From assembly GCF_014874065.1 (NCBI RefSeq), contig NZ_JADBEE010000001.1, forward strand, positions 1,984,001-2,048,000: a DNA stretch of 64,000 bases. Reading direction: 5' to 3'. Positions within the stretch are counted from its first letter, which is position 1, and each line of letters opens with the position of its first letter. The notes below the pieces were generated by a model. It was not told where the DNA came from, ran no database searches, and was given only the letters and a program-made list of their open reading frames with translations. Source of the DNA: Nesterenkonia halotolerans. Its GTDB lineage: Bacteria > Actinomycetota > Actinomycetes > Actinomycetales > Micrococcaceae. Shown one piece after another: positions 17,842 through 26,104 of this stretch. The position numbers were made by a program, and so were the translations under genes.

Positions 17842-18975
17842 TCACGGCCGTCCGAACTCGGCACTGGCATGGGTCAGCTCACGGGCCCGGGAACTCAGCG
17901 TGACGCCCAGACCGGGGCGCTCCGGCACCAGCATCCGACCATCGGCGATCTCGAGCCGCTCCTCGAAGAGCGGGTCCAGCCAGTCGAAATGTTCCACCCA
18001 GGGCTCTGTCGGGTAGGCGGCGGCCAGGTGCAGGTGGATCTCCATGGCGAAGTGGGGTGCCAGCGCGAGACCTGCCTGGTGGGCCAGGGTGGAGAGTCGC
18101 AGAAACTGGGTGATGCCCCCGACCCTCGGTGCGTCCGGCTGAATGATGTCGCAGGCGCGGCCCAGGATGAGCTTCTCGTGCTCGGCGACCGAGGCCAGCA
18201 TCTCCCCCGTGGCGATCGGAGTGTCCAAGGCTTGTGTCAGGCGCGCGTGGCCTTCGACGTCGTAGGCGTCCAGGGGCTCTTCGATCCAGACCAGATCAAA
18301 CTCCTCGAGCGCTCGACCCATCCGCAGGGCAGTGGCACGATCCCACTGCTGGTTGGCGTCAACCATCAGCGGCACGTCGGGACCGAGGTGTTCGCGGACC
18401 GCGGTGACCCGACGGAGGTCTTCGCGGGTGTCGGGGAGTCCCACCTTGATCTTGATGCCTCCGATGCCCGCCTCCAGGGAGCGTGAGGCGTTGTGCTGGA
18501 TCTCCTCGATGGAGGCGTGGAGGAAGCCGCCGGAGGTGTTGTAGGTGCGCACCGAGTCGCGGTGGGCCCCGAGCAGCTTGGCCAGCGGCAGGCCGGCCCG
18601 GCGCGCCTTGAGGTCGTAGAGAGCGATGTCGATCGCCGCCAACGCCTGTGTGGCGACCCCGGAGCGCCCCACCGAGGCGCCGGCCCAGAGCAGCCTGTCA
18701 TAGAGCTTCGCGATGTCGTTCGGGTCCTCGCCTATGGCCAGCTCTGCGACCTCTTTGGCGTGGGCGTACTGGGCGGGGCCGCCCGCGCGCTTGGAGTAGG
18801 AGAAGCCCAGGCCGGTGAATCCCTGCTCGGTGGTGATCTCCGCGAAGAGCATCTCGACCTCGGTCATCGGCTTCTGTCTTCCGGTGAAGACCTTAGCGTC
18901 CGAGATAGGGCCTGCCAGCGGCAGTGTGGCGGCCGAAAGGATGATGTGCCGGATGGTGTCGGGAGCATAGGTCAT
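17842..18975 (-). CDS. Galactarate/L-talarate dehydratase (enolase superfamily)
   Basis: A 377-residue enolase-superfamily acid-sugar dehydratase. The KxK catalytic pair is Lys175/Lys177 (GGIKIKVG). The metal ligands are in LMVDANQQWD, WIEEPLDAYD and the TGEM segment, and the general-acid histidine region is APHFAMEIHLHLAAAYP. From memory these stretches closely match the Salmonella L-talarate/galactarate dehydratase, so the expected product is 5-dehydro-4-deoxyglucarate, the substrate of the nearby kdgD. No Shine-Dalgarno sequence precedes the ATG. The -10 ends 6 bases upstream, so the mRNA is probably leaderless. Glucarate-type activity cannot be excluded. Confidence 0.88.
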   Translation of the reverse strand: MTYAPDTIRHIILSAATLPLAGPISDAKVFTGRQKPMTEVEMLFAEITTEQGFTGLGFSYSKRAGGPAQYAHAKEVAELAIGEDPNDIAKLYDRLLWAGASVGRSGVATQALAAIDIALYDLKARRAGLPLAKLLGAHRDSVRTYNTSGGFLHASIEEIQHNASRSLEAGIGGIKIKVGLPDTREDLRRVTAVREHLGPDVPLMVDANQQWDRATALRMGRALEEFDLVWIEEPLDAYDVEGHARLTQALDTPIATGEMLASVAEHEKLILGRACDIIQPDAPRVGGITQFLRLSTLAHQAGLALAPHFAMEIHLHLAAAYPTEPWVEHFDWLDPLFEERLEIADGRMLVPERPGLGVTLSSRARELTHASAEFGRP

Positions 18976-18981
18976 ACGGTG

Positions 18982-19012
18982 ATCGTATAAGTAAGCTACT
19001 TGTATAACAAGT
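18982..19012 (-). promoter_or_regulatory. Leaderless promoter of the galactarate dehydratase gene with GntR operator
   Basis: Read on the minus strand, TTGTTA (19005-19010) and TACGAT (18982-18987) are separated by exactly 17 bases, and the ATG at 18975 falls at the expected +1. The palindrome ACTTGT-ATA-ACAAGT (18998-19012) covers the -35 and fits the FadR-type pattern TnGT-N3-ACnA. A second repeat, ATAC-N7-GTAT (18974-18988), spans the -10 and start codon and matches the LysR-type box format. Confidence 0.65.
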
Positions 19013-19038
19013 GTTCGAGTCGAGTCTGTTCGACGGGT

Positions 19039-20046
19039 TCAGCGCCCCAGAGTGGACTCTCGCGCGACCAGGGTCGGGGTGAACACCTCGTGACCGACAG
19101 CGGACTCCGGGTCTTGGATGGCTTTGACCAGGAGCTGGGCGGCGTGGACGCCCATCTCCTCCGCAGGCTGCCGGACCGAGCTGATGGGGACGGTCGCTGT
19201 AGCGGCGAAAGCGATATCGTCATACCCGATCAGCGCGATGTCCTCCGGGACCCGCACTCCGGCGCGGGAAAGCTCCTGCAGCGCCCCGAGCGCGACCAGG
19301 TCATTGGCGGCGAAGATGGCGTCCGGGCGCTGTCCGGGGCGCAGTTCAAGCAGCGCCCGGGTGGCCTCGCGGCCTGATTTCGCGTCCATCGCGCCGGTGT
19401 CCCAGAGGCGCACCTCGGCGTCGCCGTGAGTCTCGGCAGCGGTCTGGGCGCCCTGGAATCGGTGCGCCACCTGGCGAATGTTCTGCGGTCCGCCGATCAC
19501 GGCGATCCTGCGCCGCCCCAGCTCGAGCAGGTGTTCGGCGGCCACCTGACCGCCATGGACGTCGTTGGTGGAGACAGACGAGATCTCGTCTGCGCCGGCT
19601 TCGCGGTCCACGATCACCACGGAGATGCCGTGGTCCTTGATCTGGCGAAGCCGGTCCAGGATGTCCCCGACGGGAGTGATCAGGATTCCCGACACGCGTT
19701 GCTCCTCGAAGAGGCGAAGCTGAGTGAGTTCGCGCTGGGGGCTCTGGCTGGAATTGCCCAGCAGCAGCGGGCGCTCGAGCGCCCCAAGGCTGTTTTCGGC
19801 ACCACGCGCGACATCAGCGAAGAAGGGATTGCCGATGTCGAGGACGATCATGCCCACGGCGAGATTCTGCTGCTGTCTCAGCTGTCGAGCGGCGTCATTG
19901 CGCACGTAGCCGAGCTCGGAGATGGCGGCTTGCACGCGTTCCCGAGTCGCTTCGGAGACTTTGTCGGGATGGTTGAGCGCATTCGAGACAGTTGCCGGGG
20001 AGACCTGCGCGCGTGCCGCGACGTCCCGGACTTGAGCCAGAGCCAT
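19039..20046 (-). CDS. LacI-family regulator, probable rhamnose regulon repressor
   Basis: A 335-residue LacI-family protein. The HTH and hinge are at the N-terminus (VRDVAARAQVSPATVSNALN, then NDAARQLRQQ) and the sugar-sensing domain follows (IVLDIGNPFFADVARGAE; GYDDIAFAATATVPISSV). It is encoded upstream of the rhamnose operon in the opposite direction, and a LacI-type operator overlaps that operon's promoter. There is no Shine-Dalgarno sequence, and a TATTCT hexamer sits 7 bases before the ATG, so this gene may also be leaderless. The rhamnose assignment is inferred from position. Confidence 0.9.
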   Translation of the reverse strand: MALAQVRDVAARAQVSPATVSNALNHPDKVSEATRERVQAAISELGYVRNDAARQLRQQQNLAVGMIVLDIGNPFFADVARGAENSLGALERPLLLGNSSQSPQRELTQLRLFEEQRVSGILITPVGDILDRLRQIKDHGISVVIVDREAGADEISSVSTNDVHGGQVAAEHLLELGRRRIAVIGGPQNIRQVAHRFQGAQTAAETHGDAEVRLWDTGAMDAKSGREATRALLELRPGQRPDAIFAANDLVALGALQELSRAGVRVPEDIALIGYDDIAFAATATVPISSVRQPAEEMGVHAAQLLVKAIQDPESAVGHEVFTPTLVARESTLGR

Positions 20047-20078
20047 GCGATTCAGAATACATCGCAGGTTCAGGCATC

Positions 20079-20519
20079 ATGAGGGCCATGGATGCTCCGC
20101 TTCAACCCCCCGCGCCCGGCCGACGAGTTCTCTCCTGTGCAGCAGGCGCGGCCCTCGCCACTGTGCTGGTACTTCTGGTCGCAATTCCCGTCGACGTGGC
20201 GCAAGGGTTTGTCGAGGCAAGCGATCTGCTCGGGGCGGTCGGCGCCTACGCCGTGGCCATGATCCCGGTCGGGGCCGTGGCTGGTGCCCTCGGCGGCGGG
20301 GTGGCGGCCTATTCGCGCTGGTCAACCGGCACCGGAGATGTCGGGACTTCGGTCCTCGCGGGCGTCACGGCTGCCGGCGTCGGCGCCGTCTGTACCTTCG
20401 GGCTGCTCTGGGCACCGCTCGCGGCCTGGGCACAGATCAGCTGGATCATCCTCATCGGAGCAGGTGCGGCGCTCGCGGGCCGCCGGGTGGACAAGAAGCT
20501 CGCCCGCGACGATGCCTGA
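20079..20519 (+). CDS. Hypothetical four-helix membrane protein
   Basis: A 146-residue protein of unknown family. About four hydrophobic segments are visible (VLSCAAGAALATVLVLLVAI; LLGAVGAYAVAMIPVGAVAG; TSVLAGVTAAGVGAVCTFGL; ISWIILIGAGAALAG) and the C-terminus is basic and polar (RRVDKKLARDDA). The ATG at 20079 is used; a second ATG three codons later (20088) is equally possible because neither has a strong ribosome-binding site. It lies between the divergent LacI gene and the rhamnose operon and has its own downstream hairpin, so it is probably not part of the operon. No function is proposed. Confidence 0.65.
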   Translation: MRAMDAPLQPPAPGRRVLSCAAGAALATVLVLLVAIPVDVAQGFVEASDLLGAVGAYAVAMIPVGAVAGALGGGVAAYSRWSTGTGDVGTSVLAGVTAAGVGAVCTFGLLWAPLAAWAQISWIILIGAGAALAGRRVDKKLARDDA

Positions 20520-20545
20520 GCTGCCGCGGTCCTGGCAAGGGTGCT

Positions 20546-20570
20546 GATGGGCGGCTCGAGGTCGCCCATC
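20546..20570 (+). terminator. Hairpin after the small membrane protein gene
   Basis: GATGGGCG (20546-20553) pairs perfectly with CGCCCATC (20563-20570) around a 9-base loop, 26 bases after the stop codon. A 10-base palindrome GCGCTAGCGC follows at 20573-20582. This probably separates the small gene from the rhamnose operon promoter. Confidence 0.5.
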
Positions 20571-20739
20571 CCGCGCTAGCGCTCCGATTTCGCTCGCGAG
20601 CACCACGGTCGACCTCATGATGACGTGGTGTCACTTCCCCGTCGAACGCGCCATGACGTCAGTCCACGCCCGACTCCCGCGTCTCGTCGATGGCCCGAAC
20701 TACCTGGTCTGGTGAGTTGCGCTTGTCGTTCCAGAGCCA

Positions 20740-20794
20740 TTGACAGTTTGTGATGCGAGTCATACGATCTACCTACAGATTGAAACGATTTAAT
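20740..20794 (+). promoter_or_regulatory. Rhamnose operon promoter and LacI operator
   Basis: A consensus -35 TTGACA (20740-20745), a 17-base spacer and -10 TACGAT (20763-20768) form the best promoter in the window. ATTGAAACGATTTAAT (20779-20794) is a LacI-type inverted repeat centred on CG and lies over the transcription start (near 20775). It shares AAACGATTTA with the site at 9938. GGAGG at 20808 then precedes the first gene. Confidence 0.75.
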
Positions 20795-20816
20795 TTCTGC
20801 AGTCTCTGGAGGTCCC

Positions 20817-22346
20817 ATGTCGCTCAGCGATTCCACGCCCGTGCTGGAACTCGCCGGCGTGCGCAAGACGTTCGGCAGCGTCACAGCACTCGCTGACGGC
20901 AGCATCACGGTCTATCCCGGGTCGATTCACGCGCTCGTGGGGGAGAACGGGGCTGGCAAGTCCACGCTGATCAAGATTGTCGCCGGACTGCACCGCCGCG
21001 ATCGCGGCACCTTCCGCTTCCGCGGCGCGGACGCCGCCTTCAACTCCACCGCCGAAGCGAAGAATGCCGGCATCGCGGTGATCTACCAGGAGCCCACGCT
21101 CTTCCCAGACCTCTCCGTCACCGAGAACATCTTCATGGGCCGGCAGCCGCGATCCCGCGGAGGGCGCATCGACAAGCATGCGATGCAACAGGAGGCTGCC
21201 GAAATCTTCGACCGACTCGGCGTGAACCTGGACCTCAACCGCCCTGCTGACGGACTCTCGATCGCGGACCAGCAGATCATCGAGATCGCCAAGGCCATCT
21301 CCCTGGACGCGCACCTGCTCATCATGGACGAGCCCACTGCAGCACTCTCCGGCGTGGAGGTGGAACGCCTCTTCGCCGTGGCGAGGAGCCTGCGTGACGA
21401 GGGGCGCGGGATCGTCTTCATCTCCCACCGCTTCGATGAGATCTTCAGCCTCTGCGACACCATCACGGTGATGCGCGACGGTTCCTATGTGGCCACCACT
21501 CCGACCGCCGAGACCAGCAACGATGAGCTGGTCACGATGATGGTCGGGCGAGAGGTCGCAGACCTTTACCCGAAGACTCCCGCCGAGCTTGGCGAGGTCG
21601 TGCTGGAGGTGGAGGAGCTCAGTTCGGCAGGAACCTTCTCCGATGTCAGCTTCACGGTGCGTGCCGGGGAGATCGTCGGTCTGGCAGGTCTGGTGGGTGC
21701 TGGTCGGAGCGAGATCGTGCGGGCCGTCTTCGGGGTCGACTCCTATGACTCAGGCACGGTGAAGCTCAATGGGCGCCCCGTTCCGAAAGGCCAGCCCTCG
21801 GTCGCCATCCGCGCAGGAATGGCGCTGGTCCCGGAGGATCGACGCCAGCAGGGCCTCGTGGTCGATGCCTCGCTGGCGCGCAACATCGGTGCCGCGATAC
21901 GCCGTCGGCTCTCCCGCTTCGGACTGATCACCACCTCGGCGGAGAACCGCGCCGCCGGACCATGGGCATCCCAGCTGGAGGTCAAGACCTCGGCCCTGTC
22001 CATGAACGCCGCCACGATGAGCGGCGGCAACCAGCAGAAGGTTGCCATCGCGAAATGGCTGGCCACGGAGCCCAGCCTGCTCATCATCGACGAGCCCACC
22101 CGCGGCATCGATGTGGGCACCAAAGCGGAGGTGCACCGGCTGCTGTCCCAGCTGGCAGGGGAGGGCATGGCCATCCTGATGATCTCCTCGGAGCTTCCCG
22201 AGGTCATGGGCATGGCCGACCGCATCCTGGTCGTCGGTGAGGGACGCATCAGTGCGGAGCTCGACCGTGACGAAGCCACCGCTGAGAAGGTCATGCACGC
22301 CGCGACGGCGCGACATGAGAAGAACCGACAGGAGGCAGCCGCATGA
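20817..22346 (+). CDS. rhaT: Sugar ABC importer, duplicated ATP-binding subunit (CUT2, rhamnose type)
   Basis: A 509-residue ATPase made of two ABC domains. The first has a clear Walker A (GENGAGKSTLIK), a Walker B ending in LLIMDEPTAAL and a signature-like region SIADQQIIEIAKA. In the second, Walker A is degenerate (GLVGAGRSEIVRAVFG), while SGGNQQKVAIAKWL and LLIIDEPTRGID are intact, as in RbsA/RhaT-type proteins. It energises import by the two following permeases. It is the first gene of a nine-gene operon ending at 32094 and has a good GGAGG site. Rhamnose specificity is inferred from the enzymes encoded downstream. Confidence 0.93.
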   Translation: MSLSDSTPVLELAGVRKTFGSVTALADGSITVYPGSIHALVGENGAGKSTLIKIVAGLHRRDRGTFRFRGADAAFNSTAEAKNAGIAVIYQEPTLFPDLSVTENIFMGRQPRSRGGRIDKHAMQQEAAEIFDRLGVNLDLNRPADGLSIADQQIIEIAKAISLDAHLLIMDEPTAALSGVEVERLFAVARSLRDEGRGIVFISHRFDEIFSLCDTITVMRDGSYVATTPTAETSNDELVTMMVGREVADLYPKTPAELGEVVLEVEELSSAGTFSDVSFTVRAGEIVGLAGLVGAGRSEIVRAVFGVDSYDSGTVKLNGRPVPKGQPSVAIRAGMALVPEDRRQQGLVVDASLARNIGAAIRRRLSRFGLITTSAENRAAGPWASQLEVKTSALSMNAATMSGGNQQKVAIAKWLATEPSLLIIDEPTRGIDVGTKAEVHRLLSQLAGEGMAILMISSELPEVMGMADRILVVGEGRISAELDRDEATAEKVMHAATARHEKNRQEAAA

Positions 22347-23377
22347 CCGCCGAGACTCTCACCCCCGCCAAGCGAGAGAACTCGTCGATGCGCGCCGTCC
22401 GATCGCTGCTCGCCTCCCGCGAAACGGCAATCGTGCTGGTCATCCTGGTGATCATCGCCGTGGCTACATCCTTCAACCAATCCTTCCTCTTCACTGGTCA
22501 GGGTTGGCGGGACCTGCTGCTCACACCGTCAATCCTGATGGTGGTGGCGGTCGGGTCCGCGGTGGTGATCATCACCCGCAACGTCGACCTCTCCGTGGGG
22601 TCCACACTTGCGATCACCGCCTATATGACCGGTCGACTTTTCGTCGACGTCCCTGGGATCCCGATCTTCGTCGTGGTGCTGCTCGGCATCCTCGTCGGCG
22701 CGGGCTTGGGGCTCATCAACGGCGCACTGGTCGCCTTCGGCAAGGTCCCGGCGCTGGTCGTCACTCTGGGCACCATGTACATCTACCGCGGTGCCGTGCT
22801 CACCTGGGCCGGCAGCGACCGCATCAACGCCTCCGACATGCCGGGGAGTTTCCTCAACCTCGGGACCATGCAGATCCTGAGCATCCCGCTGTTGACCATC
22901 GTGGCCGTCCTGGTGCTGATCGTCGCTGGATACTGGCTCTCCTCGACCCGCAGCGGGCGTGAGATGTACGCCATCGGCTCGGACCCCGAGGCGGCCAAAC
23001 TGTATGGCCTGCCCACCACCAAGCGCGTCATCATCGCCTTCATCCTCGGTGGCGCCCTCGCAGGACTGGCTGGCGTGATGTACGCCGCGCGCTACGGGAC
23101 CGTCAGCTCCAGCGCCGGAATGGGCTGGGAGTTCGACGCCATCGGTGCCGCGGTCATCGGCGGAGTCGCGATCTTCGGCGGCTCCGGCACCGTCTGGGGA
23201 GCCGCCTTCGGTGCGATCCTGCTGATGACCATCAACCGCACTCTTCCGATCGTCGGAATCCCAGACTTCTGGCAGCGCGCCGTGGTCGGCGCGCTCATCA
23301 TCGGGGCGATCGTCCTGGATCGCTACCTCTCCGTGAGACGACACCGCAAGCTGCAAGAAGCGAGGGACAAGGCATGA
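22343..23377 (+). CDS. rhaP: Sugar ABC importer permease 1 (CUT2, rhamnose type)
   Basis: A 344-residue inner-membrane permease of the BPD_transp_2 (RbsC-like) family with about ten hydrophobic helices. Typical segments are NVDLSVGSTLAITAYMTG and YAIGSDPEAAKLYGLPTTK, the loop contacting the ATPase. The ATG overlaps the stop of the ATPase gene by 4 bases, and its stop overlaps the next permease start in the same way. It forms a heterodimeric channel with the downstream permease. Confidence 0.92.
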   Translation: MTAETLTPAKRENSSMRAVRSLLASRETAIVLVILVIIAVATSFNQSFLFTGQGWRDLLLTPSILMVVAVGSAVVIITRNVDLSVGSTLAITAYMTGRLFVDVPGIPIFVVVLLGILVGAGLGLINGALVAFGKVPALVVTLGTMYIYRGAVLTWAGSDRINASDMPGSFLNLGTMQILSIPLLTIVAVLVLIVAGYWLSSTRSGREMYAIGSDPEAAKLYGLPTTKRVIIAFILGGALAGLAGVMYAARYGTVSSSAGMGWEFDAIGAAVIGGVAIFGGSGTVWGAAFGAILLMTINRTLPIVGIPDFWQRAVVGALIIGAIVLDRYLSVRRHRKLQEARDKA

Positions 23378-24588
23378 CCGCTGCAACTCGCGCCCAGACG
23401 CGCGCCTCCCACGGCGCTGCAGAGCGCTCAGGGGATGAAGCTCGCACCTACGCGGCCTACCATCGTCCCTGGTGGTTCCGCACCTTCATCAGCGCGGAGT
23501 TCCTGATCATCGCTCTGCTCGTGCTGGTGTGGATCATCGCGACCACCTCCGTGGACAACTTCTCCGGCCCGCTCACCGTGCGATACCTGCTCATGGACAT
23601 CGCTCCGCTGATGATGATCGCGCTGCCGATGACCCTGGTCATCATCACCGGCCAGATCGACCTCTCAGTGGCGAGCACCATGGGTCTCTCCACCGTCGTC
23701 GTCGGCATCCTCCACGTCCAGATGGGACTCAGCATTCCCCTCTCAGGCCTGCTCGCCATCCTGGTGGGTGTGCTCTGCGGCGTGTTCAACGGCTTCCTGG
23801 TGGCCTATGTGAAGCTGCCCTCCCTGGCGGTCACGATCGGCACCCTCGCGCTCTACCGCGGGATCGCGGTCGGCCTGCTGGGCACCACCGCCCTGACCGA
23901 CTTCGATCAGGGGTGGTCTGACCTTGCGACCTCGAGCATCGGTGAATCACGGATCCCGGCCATCATGATCCCGGTGGTGATCCTCATCCTGATCTTCGCC
24001 GTGCTGCTGCACTTCACACCCTTCGGACGCGGGCTCTACGACATCGGCCACAACGAACAGGCCGCCCGGTTCAGCGGGGTCAACGTGGCGCGGTCGCAGA
24101 TGACCACGTTCATCCTCACCGGTGCGGTCTCCGCCGCCGCGGGGATCTTCTACACGCTGCGCTTCGGGAACTCTCGCGGGGACAACGCGACCGGACTCGA
24201 ACTGGAGGTCATCGCCGCCGTGCTTCTGGGCGGGGTGCTCATCTTCGGTGGCCGCGGCGCCATCCACGGCGTCCTGGCCGGTGCGCTGCTGATCGGGGTG
24301 CTCTCCTCCGCGCTGCGCCTGGAGGGAGTGACGGTCAACGTGATCAACATCATCATCGGTCTGCTGCTGGTGATCTCGGTGCTCACTCCGACCCTCGTCG
24401 CAGGCGCCCAGCGTCTTCGGGAGCGCCTCAGCGGCCCCGCTGCAGGACAGGACAGCGCGCCGCCCACTTCTGAACCCCCCGAATCGCCGGACTCTCCGGC
24501 ACAGCAGAACTCAACACCGCACAAGACAGCACCACACCACGAATCGGCTCCAGCAGACTCGGCATCGACGCCGACTGCCACGCCTTGA
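23374..24588 (+). CDS. rhaQ: Sugar ABC importer permease 2 (CUT2, rhamnose type)
   Basis: A 404-residue permease of the RbsC-like family. GQIDLSVASTMGLSTVVVG and YDIGHNEQAARFSGVNVARS are the conserved substrate-loop and coupling segments. It is longer than the partner subunit because of a low-complexity C-terminal tail of about 55 residues rich in Pro, Ser, Thr and His (after residue 350). The tail has no obvious function and lies after the last membrane helix. The start overlaps the previous gene by 4 bases, and the binding-protein gene follows after 14 bases. Confidence 0.92.
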   Translation: MTAATRAQTRASHGAAERSGDEARTYAAYHRPWWFRTFISAEFLIIALLVLVWIIATTSVDNFSGPLTVRYLLMDIAPLMMIALPMTLVIITGQIDLSVASTMGLSTVVVGILHVQMGLSIPLSGLLAILVGVLCGVFNGFLVAYVKLPSLAVTIGTLALYRGIAVGLLGTTALTDFDQGWSDLATSSIGESRIPAIMIPVVILILIFAVLLHFTPFGRGLYDIGHNEQAARFSGVNVARSQMTTFILTGAVSAAAGIFYTLRFGNSRGDNATGLELEVIAAVLLGGVLIFGGRGAIHGVLAGALLIGVLSSALRLEGVTVNVINIIIGLLLVISVLTPTLVAGAQRLRERLSGPAAGQDSAPPTSEPPESPDSPAQQNSTPHKTAPHHESAPADSASTPTATP

Positions 24589-24602
24589 TGAAAGGAAACA
24601 CC

Positions 24603-25643
24603 ATGCGCACCAACGCACATAAGCGCTCCGTCCCAGCCCTGGCCGTCTTCGCGGTCGGCGCACTTGCGCTGACCTCCTGCGGCGGCGACAACGGCGACGG
24701 CGGCGGCGGGGACGGAGAGGCCAGCGGCGAGGAGCTGAACATCACCTTCCTCCCGAAGAACCTCGGAAACCCCTATTTCGAGACCTCCAACGCCGGTGGC
24801 GAGGAGGCGGTGGAGGAATTCGGCGGCACCTACTCCGAGGTCGGCCCACAGGAGGCCACCCCCGACGGACAGGTCGAGTACATCAACACCGCCGCCCAGC
24901 AGGGCGAGGACGCACTCGTGCTCTCAGCCAATGACCCCAGCGCCATCTGCGGTGCACTGAACGAGGCACGCGACGTGGACGTCGCCGTCGTCACCTTCGA
25001 CTCGGACACCGACGCCGAGTGCCGCGACCTCTTCGTGAACCAGGCCACCGCCGAGGGCATCGCCAGCGCCCAGGTGCAGCTGGTCGCCGAGCAGATCGAC
25101 GAGGAGGGGGAGATCGCCATCCTCTCGGCCTCGGCGAACGCCACGAACCAGAACCTGTGGATCGAGCTCATGGAAGAGGAGATCGCCGCAGACTATCCCG
25201 ACATCGAGATCGTGGACACCGTCTACGGCGACGACGACGACCAGCGCTCCTTCGATCAGACTGCAGCCCTGCTGCAGACCCACTCCGATCTGGATGCCAT
25301 CGTCTCGCCCACCACAGTGGGCATCGCCGCAGCAGCTCGTTACATCTCCGACTCCGACTACGCGGGTGAGGTGGCGGTGACCGGTCTCGGCACCCCGAAC
25401 CAGATGCGCGAGTACGTGGAGGACGGCACCGTGGAGGCCTTCGCGCTGTGGAACCCGGAGGATCTGGGCTACCTCTCCGCCTGGGCGGCCAACGCTCTCG
25501 CATCGGGTGAGATCGAAGGCGAGGAAGGGGACACCTTTGAGGCCGGCCGTCTCGGGGAGTACACGGTCGGCGCCGATGGGGAAGTTGTTCTGGGCGAGCC
25601 CTTCGTCTTCAACTCCGAGAACATCGGTGACTTCGACTTCTGA
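24603..25643 (+). CDS. rhaS: Sugar ABC importer substrate-binding lipoprotein (rhamnose type)
   Basis: A 346-residue periplasmic-binding-protein-like lipoprotein. The signal sequence ends in a lipobox LTSC with the acylated cysteine at residue 26, followed by a Gly/Asp-rich linker. The mature protein begins ITFLPKNLGNPYFETSNAGG, the ribose/rhamnose-binding (RhaS) pattern, and contains VTGLGTPNQMREYVEDGTVE. The ATG at 24603 is preferred over an ATG 15 bases upstream (24588) because AAAGGAAA precedes it and the signal peptide then starts with MRTNAHKRS. The protein is very acidic (EEGEGD-rich). Confidence 0.92.
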   Translation: MRTNAHKRSVPALAVFAVGALALTSCGGDNGDGGGGDGEASGEELNITFLPKNLGNPYFETSNAGGEEAVEEFGGTYSEVGPQEATPDGQVEYINTAAQQGEDALVLSANDPSAICGALNEARDVDVAVVTFDSDTDAECRDLFVNQATAEGIASAQVQLVAEQIDEEGEIAILSASANATNQNLWIELMEEEIAADYPDIEIVDTVYGDDDDQRSFDQTAALLQTHSDLDAIVSPTTVGIAAAARYISDSDYAGEVAVTGLGTPNQMREYVEDGTVEAFALWNPEDLGYLSAWAANALASGEIEGEEGDTFEAGRLGEYTVGADGEVVLGEPFVFNSENIGDFDF

Positions 25644-25729
25644 TCCGCATGCAACCCCGGGGCGGGGCGCTGAGCTCCCGCTCCGGGGGTACCGCCCCGA
25701 TGCTTGCCACAACGGCCGAGAGGACCCCT

Positions 25730-26098
25730 GTGCAACGAGTCTGCTTCCAGCTTCAGGTGAAGCCTGATCGCCTCCACGAATACGCCGAAAGACACCGCGC
25801 CGTCTGGCCCGAGATGCTTGCGGCACTGAAGCGCTCAGGCTGGAACAACTACTCGCTGTTCCTGCGCCAGGACGGGCTCCTGATCGGCTACGTGGAGGTC
25901 GAGTCGCTGGAGAAGGCCCAGGCGGCCATGGACGCCGAGCCGATCAACGCCACCTGGCAGGAACAGATGGGCGAGTTCTTCGTCGACCTGGAGGGCGCGC
26001 GGCCCGACACCGGGTTCGTGGAACTCCAGGAGGTCTTCCACCTGGAGGATCAGCTGGCCGCCGTCGAGCCCTCGTCCACTCATACATCGCAGAACTGA
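25730..26098 (+). CDS. rhaM: L-rhamnose mutarotase
   Basis: A 122-residue enzyme interconverting the alpha and beta anomers of L-rhamnose. The start MQRVCFQLQVKPDRLHEYAE, followed by HRAVWPEMLAALKRSGWNNY and LFLRQDGLLIGYVE, is the RhaM/RhaU signature of the dimeric alpha/beta-barrel family. The GTG at 25730 is chosen because AGAGGA precedes it and the product then matches the usual N-terminus; the frame is open for 27 codons further upstream. A C-terminal extension of about 15 residues is not typical. It lies between the importer and isomerase genes. Confidence 0.9.
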   Translation: MQRVCFQLQVKPDRLHEYAERHRAVWPEMLAALKRSGWNNYSLFLRQDGLLIGYVEVESLEKAQAAMDAEPINATWQEQMGEFFVDLEGARPDTGFVELQEVFHLEDQLAAVEPSSTHTSQN

Positions 26099-26104
26099 GG
26101 AATC

